This document shows, piece after piece, positions 7,523 through 12,254 of a DNA stretch of 14,934 nucleotides. Positions within the stretch are counted from its first letter, which is position 1. Each line of letters opens with the position of its first letter. Under the pieces are notes generated by a model, which was not told the DNA's origin, made no database searches, and saw nothing but the letters and a program-made list of their open reading frames with translations. The translations under genes were made by a program, and so were the position numbers. Origin of the DNA: JBGSWL01 sp041752455 (GTDB taxonomy: Bacteria > Pseudomonadota > Alphaproteobacteria > Rhizobiales > Rhizobiaceae); the NCBI GenBank assembly GCA_041752455.1, contig JBGSWL010000093.1:1-14934 (forward strand), in the 5' to 3' direction.

Positions 7523-7541
7523 CGCGCCACGCCCGGTTTCA
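7513..7541 (-). repeat. 9-bp direct repeat at two-turn spacing over the hflK -35 box
   Basis: CCGGTTTCA occurs at 7513-7521 and again at 7533-7541 (TGAAACCGG on the minus strand). The offset of 20 bases places both copies on nearly the same face of the helix, and the first copy overlaps the -35 hexamer. This is the arrangement expected for a regulator binding in tandem, but no protein is known for it here, and two short copies could be chance. Confidence 0.4.
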
Positions 7542-7597
7542 GACAATGTCTGCGTGAACCTGCCGCCAACTGCGCGCAGATGGCGCAGGCGGGCAGC

Positions 7598-8176
7598 TCA
7601 ATCCTCGCGGCGCTCGTAGATCACGTGACAAGTCGCATGACTGTCCTTGACGCCCGCCGGTACATCCTCGCGCCAGGTTTCGTCCCAGACTTCCGGCTCG
7701 ATTGCCGGAAAATGCGTGTCGCCCTCGGGTTCGGCACGCACATGCGTCACGTAGAGAACGTCGGCCAAGCCGATCGCCTGCGCATAAACCTCGCCGCCGC
7801 CGATCACGAAGATTTCAGCCGGAAGATCGTCGTCATCATCCTCGTCATCTGGCCGGTCTTCGGCTTCGGCAGCGCGCCAGATCGATTCCAGATGGGCAAT
7901 GCCGAGTTCTATCGCCGCGCCAAGCGAGGAGACGCGCATCGTCCCCTCGTGGAACCAGTCCACATCGCGTGAAATGATGATGTTCAGCCGGTCCGGCAGA
8001 GGCTTGCCGATGCTCTCGAAGGTCTTGCGGCCCATGATCACCGGATGGCCGACCGTCAGCGCCTTGAAGCGCTTCAGATCGGAGGACAGGCGCCATGGCA
8101 AGGCGCCATCATTGCCGATGACACCATTGTCGGCGACAGCGGCAACGATGGAGATAATCGCTTCAGGCTTGCTCAT
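7598..8176 (-). CDS. folA: dihydrofolate reductase
   Basis: FolA reduces dihydrofolate to tetrahydrofolate with NADPH, restoring the cofactor that ThyA consumes. Family marks are IVAAVADNGVIG, the active-site strand GALPWRL with its Pro-Trp pair, the NADPH-binding GRKTFES (49-55), LNIIISR and the conserved VIGGGEVY (124-131). With the chosen start it has 192 residues, longer than the usual 160-170. The excess is a strongly acidic insertion at about 103-117 with eight Asp/Glu in a row. Three in-frame ATGs (8188, 8182, 8176) are possible. I prefer 8176 because GGGA lies six bases before it and MSKPE is a typical beginning; 8182 would overlap the DUF4424 stop as ATGA. Confidence 0.95.
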   Translation of the reverse strand: MSKPEAIISIVAAVADNGVIGNDGALPWRLSSDLKRFKALTVGHPVIMGRKTFESIGKPLPDRLNIIISRDVDWFHEGTMRVSSLGAAIELGIAHLESIWRAAEAEDRPDDEDDDDDLPAEIFVIGGGEVYAQAIGLADVLYVTHVRAEPEGDTHFPAIEPEVWDETWREDVPAGVKDSHATCHVIYERRED

Positions 8177-8178
8177 CG

Positions 8179-9174
8179 TCATTCCCATTTGCGCACGATC
8201 AGGACGTCCAGATCACCGCGCGGTTCGAAGTCCTCGTACACCACTTCAAATGTGGTCGGTCCGGTTTTCTTGACGCCCGTCGCGCAGAACGAGACGAGGT
8301 TGTCCGGAGAGCCCTTGTCGACGATCAGCGTGAACCGCCCGATCACCCCGGCCCAGTTGGCGCCGGTGTGCAAGACATAGGACAACCACGCTTCGGTGTA
8401 GCCTTCGGAACCGTCGGTCGGCAGGGCCCCCTGCCGCCGCTTGACCGCCGAAACGAACGCATCGTCCACGCAATAGCGGGTGCGGTATTCCGGCGAGACC
8501 GCCCCTTCGCTATCGAACATGAACAGGCCGGCCGAACCGCCCACCGCCGGCTTGTAGCGATGCGCAACCGCGAGGTCACGCCCGGCCGGAAAGGTCATCG
8601 TCCAATAATACACCGACGTCAGCGTCCACTGCGGCAGGACTTCGCGGCTGTCTCCGCTGCCGTAGATCGCCACAGCGCCAAGCGTTGCAAGTTCGTCGAG
8701 CACCGCGTCGCTCACGCCGGAGACATCCAGCATGCCCGGGTTAGCAAGTGGTGCCAAAGGCAGGCCGGCATCAACCAGCAGATCGGTGATGTCGACGCCC
8801 GCGTCATTGACCGCCCGGTGCTGCAGCTGCGGCGTGATCGCCTGACCGTCCGCAGTCACGGTAAAGCCGAGGAAATTGTCATCCGTGCTCGGGATGCCCC
8901 AATCGGTTTGCAGGCCGAACCAGATGTCGGGCATCGGAAACGCCACGATGCTCTCGATGTCGCTGTCGGTCCGGTTGCGGAAGACATAATCGACCCTCAC
9001 CTCGTCAAGCGACAGGTAGAGCGTCTCCTCGGCCATTTCGATTTCGGACGAGCGGGCCAGCACGAGGCCCCCCGCGCCCATCGCGGCGGTCGAATCATTG
9101 GCGATGGCAGGCGCGGTGCCGAAAAGTGCGGCACCAAGCGCTATGAGGGCAGCAAAGCGGGCGCAGAACGTCAT
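8179..9174 (-). CDS. secreted DUF4424 family protein
   Basis: A 331-residue protein of unknown function. A signal peptide covers about residues 1-25 (cleavage after APAIA), so the mature protein should be periplasmic or exported. It then shows the DUF4424 pattern: NDSTAAMGAGGLVLARS, a strand-rich stretch with VDYVFRNRTDSDIESIVAFPMP, and a C-terminal half containing two Cys (in RYCVDD and SFCATG) that could form a disulfide. No catalytic motif is visible. The ATG overlaps the stop of the MazG-like gene (ATGA at 9174-9171), and its stop touches the folA start region, so it is tied to a thymidylate/folate operon although it is predicted to leave the cytoplasm. The family assignment rests on recalled pattern only. 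Confidence 0.82.
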   Translation of the reverse strand: MTFCARFAALIALGAALFGTAPAIANDSTAAMGAGGLVLARSSEIEMAEETLYLSLDEVRVDYVFRNRTDSDIESIVAFPMPDIWFGLQTDWGIPSTDDNFLGFTVTADGQAITPQLQHRAVNDAGVDITDLLVDAGLPLAPLANPGMLDVSGVSDAVLDELATLGAVAIYGSGDSREVLPQWTLTSVYYWTMTFPAGRDLAVAHRYKPAVGGSAGLFMFDSEGAVSPEYRTRYCVDDAFVSAVKRRQGALPTDGSEGYTEAWLSYVLHTGANWAGVIGRFTLIVDKGSPDNLVSFCATGVKKTGPTTFEVVYEDFEPRGDLDVLIVRKWE

Positions 9175-9554
9175 GATGTGAGTTCCCCTTTTTCCGGCAA
9201 GGATGCGCCTTGCGGGTGACAGTCCGATGGCGGCTGTTCAGCCTTGGGCAGGTATGTGAACCACTTGCGCGCCAACGCCGCTTCGAGGTCTACCTCGAAC
9301 CGCTCGGCAATCAGAAGGATCTGGGCCATGCAATCGGCCAGTTCATCCTCGAACTGCGCGCGGATCGCCTCCGGCGCATCGCCCTTCAGGCGCCCGCGCC
9401 CGGTCATGCGCAGATAGGCCGAGGTCAGTTCGCCGGCTTCCTCGGCCAGCTTGAGCACTTGCCAGTCGTCGTCGCGCCGGATGTTGCAATTGATCGCATA
9501 TTGCTGCGAGACGCGCTCGCTGTCGGCTTGCAGCGCCTTCAGCGTCCGGCTCAC
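9171..9554 (-). CDS. MazG-like nucleotide pyrophosphohydrolase
   Basis: A 127-residue all-alpha NTP pyrophosphohydrolase of the MazG/dUTPase-like superfamily, expected to cleave (d)NTPs to NMP and pyrophosphate and so clean the nucleotide pool. The metal-binding signature is KLAEEAGEL (36-43, EExxE form) followed by FEDELADCMAQ (68-78, ExxD form). The C-terminal 25 residues are polar and probably disordered. The start is a GTG at 9554-9552 that overlaps the thyA stop (GTGTGA); the frame is open further upstream, but that stretch lies in thyA in another frame. The stop overlaps the DUF4424 ATG. Placement after thyA fits control of dUTP or abnormal dNTPs, although the true substrate is unknown. 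Confidence 0.88.
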   Translation of the reverse strand: MSRTLKALQADSERVSQQYAINCNIRRDDDWQVLKLAEEAGELTSAYLRMTGRGRLKGDAPEAIRAQFEDELADCMAQILLIAERFEVDLEAALARKWFTYLPKAEQPPSDCHPQGASLPEKGELTS

Positions 9555-10345
9555 ACCGCCACCTGCGCCTTGATGTGCGGATGCGGATCGTAACCGGTGA
9601 GGACGAAATCCTCGAAGCGGAAGTCGGCAAGATCCTTGACCGGACGCACGATCTCGAGACGCGGCAGCGGCCTCAGGTCCCGCGAAAGCTGCAATGCCAC
9701 CTGGTCGAAATGGTTGTGGTAGATGTGCGCGTCGCCCAGCGTGTGCACGAAATCGCCGACGTCCAGATCGCAAACATGGGCGATCATGTGGGTCAGCAGC
9801 GCATAGGAGGCGATGTTGAACGGCACGCCGAGAAAGATGTCCGCCGAGCGCTGGTAGAGCTGGCACGACAATTTGCCGTCGCAGACGAAGAACTGGAACA
9901 GGCAGTGGCAGGGCGGCAGCGCCATGTCATCGACCAACGCCGGGTTCCACGCTGAAACGATGTGCCGCCGCGAGGCCGGATTCCTGCGGATGCCCTCGAC
10001 CAACTTGGCGATCTGGTCGATGTGATCGCCATCCGGGGTCGGCCACGACCGCCATTGGTATCCGTAAACCGGGCCGAGATCGCCGTTTTCATCGGCCCAT
10101 TCATCCCAGATCGAGACGCCGTTTTCCTTCAGCCAGGCGATGTTGGTGTCGCCGCGCAGGAACCAGAGAAGCTCTACCGCGATCGAGCGCCAGTGCAGCT
10201 TCTTGGTGGTCATCATCGGAAAACCGTCGGCCAGCGCAAAGCGCATCTGGTGGCCGAAAACGGCGCGCGTGCCCGTACCGGTCCGGTCGGGACGATCGGT
10301 GCCATGGGCCATCACATGGGCCATCAGGTCGTGATACTGGCGCAT
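9551..10345 (-). CDS. thyA: thymidylate synthase ThyA
   Basis: ThyA methylates dUMP to dTMP using methylene-tetrahydrofolate and releases dihydrofolate, which FolA in the same cluster recycles. From ATG 10345 the protein has 264 residues, the length of the Escherichia coli enzyme, and the catalytic Cys in LPPCHCLFQF falls at residue 146, the same number. Other marks are RTGTGT (21-26), the R-x-x-S phosphate segment QLYQRSADIFLGVPFNIASY and the HIYHNH block (207-212). An in-frame start 20 codons upstream (10405) is rejected because it runs into the upstream terminator. The stop overlaps the GTG of the MazG-like gene. A small GGGTGG/CCACCC hairpin (10385-10403) lies in the leader. Confidence 0.97.
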   Translation of the reverse strand: MRQYHDLMAHVMAHGTDRPDRTGTGTRAVFGHQMRFALADGFPMMTTKKLHWRSIAVELLWFLRGDTNIAWLKENGVSIWDEWADENGDLGPVYGYQWRSWPTPDGDHIDQIAKLVEGIRRNPASRRHIVSAWNPALVDDMALPPCHCLFQFFVCDGKLSCQLYQRSADIFLGVPFNIASYALLTHMIAHVCDLDVGDFVHTLGDAHIYHNHFDQVALQLSRDLRPLPRLEIVRPVKDLADFRFEDFVLTGYDPHPHIKAQVAV

Positions 10346-10403
10346 GGCCCACACGTGCCCGATTCCAGGCGCCGCCGCAATTGCGGGTGGCCAAAGTCCA
10401 CCC

Positions 10404-10436
10404 AAAAGAAAAGCCCCCGCGATCTCCCGCGAGGGC
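10404..10436 (-). terminator. intrinsic terminator of the DUF2853 gene
   Basis: On the minus strand GCCCTCGCG and CGCGGGGGC form a 9-bp stem (one G-U pair) with a 6-base loop, followed at once by TTTTCTTTT (10412-10404). This is a textbook Rho-independent terminator 27 bases after the DUF2853 stop. It separates that gene from thyA, which therefore probably has a promoter in the short gap 10346-10403, though no clear one is visible. Confidence 0.85.
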
Positions 10437-10462
10437 CTTCAAATGCCGGAGGGAAATGGCGA

Positions 10463-10774
10463 TCAGAGATCGCCGAGTTTGCCGAGGTGCTTGGCGACGA
10501 GATAGTAGAAGGTCACGCGCGCCTTGGTGCGGTCAGCCTTCATCTGTTCGCAGACCTTGGCGATCACTTCGTCGGCAGCAGCCTTGTCGGTGACGCCGAG
10601 CTTCTTGCCGCACCACTTTTCGGCAACGCGATCCAACTCGGCCGGATCGGTGCACGAGACGAGCGACGCATCGCGCGAACGCAGCGCGATGCCCAGATGC
10701 TTGACGATCTTCGTGACGACGGCGTCATCGGCGCCAGCGTCATATTTCTGGACGTCTGCCAGATATTCACTCAT
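10463..10774 (-). CDS. DUF2853 family small helical protein
   Basis: A 103-residue soluble protein with no signal peptide or membrane segment and an almost wholly helical pattern. It matches the DUF2853 family, common in alphaproteobacteria: it opens MSEYLADVQKYD and has the central DPAELDRVAEKWCGKKLG and C-terminal KARVTFYYLVAKHLGKL segments. Two or three Cys are present (SCTDP, EKWCGKK, AKVCEQ), without a zinc-binding layout. Function is unknown. A strong GGGGGAG precedes the ATG by 5-8 bases, suggesting good expression. It is a single-gene unit: the ssrA promoter diverges upstream and an intrinsic terminator follows. Confidence 0.85.
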   Translation of the reverse strand: MSEYLADVQKYDAGADDAVVTKIVKHLGIALRSRDASLVSCTDPAELDRVAEKWCGKKLGVTDKAAADEVIAKVCEQMKADRTKARVTFYYLVAKHLGKLGDL

Positions 10775-10843
10775 GAAATACTCCCCCTGAAACGTTGTGC
10801 GGACCTGCGCAAAGCAACGGCCCGGTCTGCCTACCCGCCACTT

Positions 10844-10872
10844 TCTTCGTGCAGGCCACGGGCGGTTGTCAA
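10844..10872 (-). promoter_or_regulatory. possible promoter of the DUF2853 gene
   Basis: A consensus -35 TTGACA occurs on the minus strand at 10872-10867. At 17 bases the -10 position holds CGAAGA (10849-10844), a poor match, so only the -35 is convincing. It would give a leader of about 65 bases before the DUF2853 start and would be divergent from the ssrA promoter, with their -35 boxes about 30 bases apart. Confidence 0.3.
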
Positions 10873-10903
10873 CCTTTCATTGCCGGCTTCAAAAGCTTTG
10901 GCT

Positions 10904-10932
10904 TTGAATTGCCGACCGGTCGTGCCTATATT
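10904..10932 (+). promoter_or_regulatory. promoter of ssrA
   Basis: TTGAAT (10904-10909) and TATATT (10927-10932) are separated by exactly 17 bases and lie just upstream of the tmRNA acceptor segment, so transcription should start near 10939. An imperfect inverted repeat TTCAAAAGC/GCTTTGAA (10888-10908) overlaps the -35 and could be a regulatory site. Confidence 0.75.
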
Positions 10933-10938
10933 GCGGCT

Positions 10939-11255
10939 GCCGGTTCGCCGGCTATGGCAATAAACGAGCGGTGTAATAAGCTTTTCGGACCCGGGGGCGG
11001 TACCCGGCGCCTCCACCAGGAACCGCAGATGCTGCGGCTGCTGATGGGGGCGAAACAGGATCGACGAGGGTGTAAAGATCGACTTTTTGCCCGGCATGAT
11101 ACCGCCGTTATCGGGTCAAAACAGTAGTTGCAAATGACAACTATGCAGAGGCACGTCTCGCCGCCTAAGGCAGCGCGACAGTCTCAAATCAAGTCCTGAC
11201 GGGTTGCACTGTCAGGCGGGGTCCGGAGGCACCTGGCAACAGAAGCCTCCACTTT
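10939..11255 (+). ncRNA. ssrA: circularly permuted two-piece tmRNA (alpha type)
   Basis: tmRNA frees stalled ribosomes and tags their products for proteolysis. Here the 3' part comes first, as in alphaproteobacteria. An acceptor segment of about 80 bases begins with a UUCG-loop hairpin (10939-10952) and ends in an encoded CCA at 11016-11018. A 27-base linker (11019-11045) follows and should be excised. The coding segment then begins GGGGGCG at 11046. The acceptor strands GGGGGCG (11046-11052) and CGCCTCC (11008-11014) pair over seven positions with G-U at the third pair, the alanine identity mark. The D-like loop AAACAGGATCGACG follows, then the tag frame. A GGAGGC/GCCTCC hairpin (11225-11250) probably marks the end. 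The T-arm stem is intact but its loop is GGCGGTA instead of the usual TTCRANY. Exact ends are estimates. Confidence 0.93.
11130..11168 (+). other. tmRNA tag reading frame (ANDNYAEARLAA)
   Basis: Within the coding segment the resume codon GCA at 11130 opens twelve codons for ANDNYAEARLAA, ended by TAA at 11166-11168. With the alanine carried by tmRNA itself the full tag is AANDNYAEARLAA. The terminal Ala-Ala is the ClpX recognition end; AANDNY is the part expected to be gripped by SspB. The stop codon sits in the loop of a GCCGCC/GGCAGC stem (one mismatch), as usual for this part of tmRNA. Confidence 0.93.
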
Positions 11256-11372
11256 CCCCTGCTGCTTCCAACGCTCCGGCGGAGCCGCGGGTTGCGATTC
11301 CGAGCCGTGCGTGCACTTGACCTCCGCGATCCACCGGCGCATCTCTTTGTCAGAACGCAGGATTCCCGACCG

Positions 11373-11984
11373 ATGAGTGAAGACATCATCCGCTACGACA
11401 TTCTTGTGCAGAACGCACTGCGCGGCGTGATCCGCAAGGTATTGTCGGAAGTGGAAAAAACCGGGTTGCCCGGCGGGCACCATTTCTTCGTGACCTTCGT
11501 GACGACGGCGCCGGGCGTGCGGATTTCAAACCGGCTGCGCGAGCAATACCCGATCCACATGACGATCGTGCTGCAGCACCAGTTCTGGGATCTGGAAGTC
11601 GGCGAAACCGGCTTCGGCATCGGGCTTTCGTTTTCCGACATTCCCGAAAAGCTTTTCGTGCCGTTTGCCGCCGTTCGCGGCTTTTATGATCCCTCGGTCA
11701 ATTTCGAACTGGAGTTCGACGTCGAGGACGCCGAAGGCGCCAACGATGACAGCGCATCGATCGAGCCGATCCGGCCCGAGCCCGTCGCCACGTTGACCCT
11801 CGCTCCTGCGCCCGCCGCAAAGGCGGTACCAGCCGCCAAAAAGCCGGCAAAGACCGAAGCCGATCCCAAGGCGAAACCCACCAAGGCCAGCGGCAAGAAA
11901 GACGGCGACGACGACAATGACGACGATACGCCAGGTCCCGGTGCAGCAGTCGTTTCGCTGGACGCTTTCCGCAACAAGAAGTGA
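11373..11984 (+). CDS. sspB: SspB-alpha, ClpXP adaptor for ssrA-tagged proteins
   Basis: SspB binds the ssrA tag and tethers tagged substrates to the ClpX unfoldase. The 203-residue protein has the alpha-type core (about 1-118) with IRYDILVQNALRGVIRKVL at the start, GHHFFVTFVTTAPGVRIS, and IGLSFSDIPEKLFVPF. A charged Lys/Asp/Pro-rich flexible linker follows (about 119-190). The tail VVSLDAFRNKK is the conserved end expected to dock on the ClpX N-domain. The start at 11373 is chosen because the core family sequence begins there and AGGA lies 10 bases before it; 27 further open codons upstream show no family resemblance. It lies about 120 bases after ssrA, which makes its own tag partner its nearest neighbour. 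A TTGACC at 11317 might be a -35 box but has no good -10. Confidence 0.95.
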   Translation: MSEDIIRYDILVQNALRGVIRKVLSEVEKTGLPGGHHFFVTFVTTAPGVRISNRLREQYPIHMTIVLQHQFWDLEVGETGFGIGLSFSDIPEKLFVPFAAVRGFYDPSVNFELEFDVEDAEGANDDSASIEPIRPEPVATLTLAPAPAAKAVPAAKKPAKTEADPKAKPTKASGKKDGDDDNDDDTPGPGAAVVSLDAFRNKK

Positions 11985-11993
11985 CCGCCCGCC

Positions 11994-12254
11994 TTGGCGG
12001 TGCACAAGCGATCGGTGACGATTTCCGGTCACCAGACCAGCATTTCCCTCGAAGCCGAATTCCTCGATGCGCTTACCGTGCTGGCTGAAGCCGAAGCGAT
12101 TTCGCTTGCGCTGCTGATCGCCCGCATCGATGCGGCGCGCCCGCGCGACACCAGCCTGTCGTCAGCCCTGCGCCTGCATGTGCTGGCCGAAGCCCGCGCC
12201 GGGAAGCTCCCCCCTAGTTCGCAGGAACAGGAAGCTGCAGCCGCAGCGAGTTGA
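11994..12254 (+). CDS. ribbon-helix-helix (RHH_4-like) small DNA-binding-type protein
   Basis: An 86-residue protein whose segment KRSVTISGHQTSISLEAEFLDAL is the beta strand plus first helix of the RHH_4 family, followed by LALLIARIDAARP and a conserved SSALRLHVLAEARAG end. RHH proteins usually dimerise and place the strand in the DNA major groove, but members of this subfamily are uncharacterised. No ATG is available: TTG 11994 or GTG 12000 must start it, with no good ribosome site, only 9-15 bases after the sspB stop and in the same frame as sspB. Translation is therefore probably coupled to sspB. The last 41 bases overlap the end of the convergent AsmA-like gene. The DUF4169 gene that I recall between sspB and this gene in relatives is absent. 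Confidence 0.8.
   Translation: MAVHKRSVTISGHQTSISLEAEFLDALTVLAEAEAISLALLIARIDAARPRDTSLSSALRLHVLAEARAGKLPPSSQEQEAAAAAS

Noticed and set aside
10346..10405. 20-residue N-terminal extension of ThyA
   Set aside because: It would start within the T-run of the upstream terminator; from 10345 the length and catalytic Cys numbering match the family exactly.
10795..11127. Plus-strand open frame across the ssrA gene
   Set aside because: It covers the promoter, acceptor segment and linker of tmRNA; the RNA explains the sequence.
11273..11285. GCTCC/GGAGC hairpin as ssrA terminator
   Set aside because: Only a 5-bp stem and no T-run on the plus strand; not enough to call a terminator.
11292..11372. 27-residue N-terminal extension of SspB
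   Set aside because: No resemblance to the family; the core begins at MSEDIIRYD (11373).
11184..11483. Minus-strand open frame over the tmRNA end and the sspB start
   Set aside because: Overlaps two well-supported plus-strand genes and has no recognisable content.
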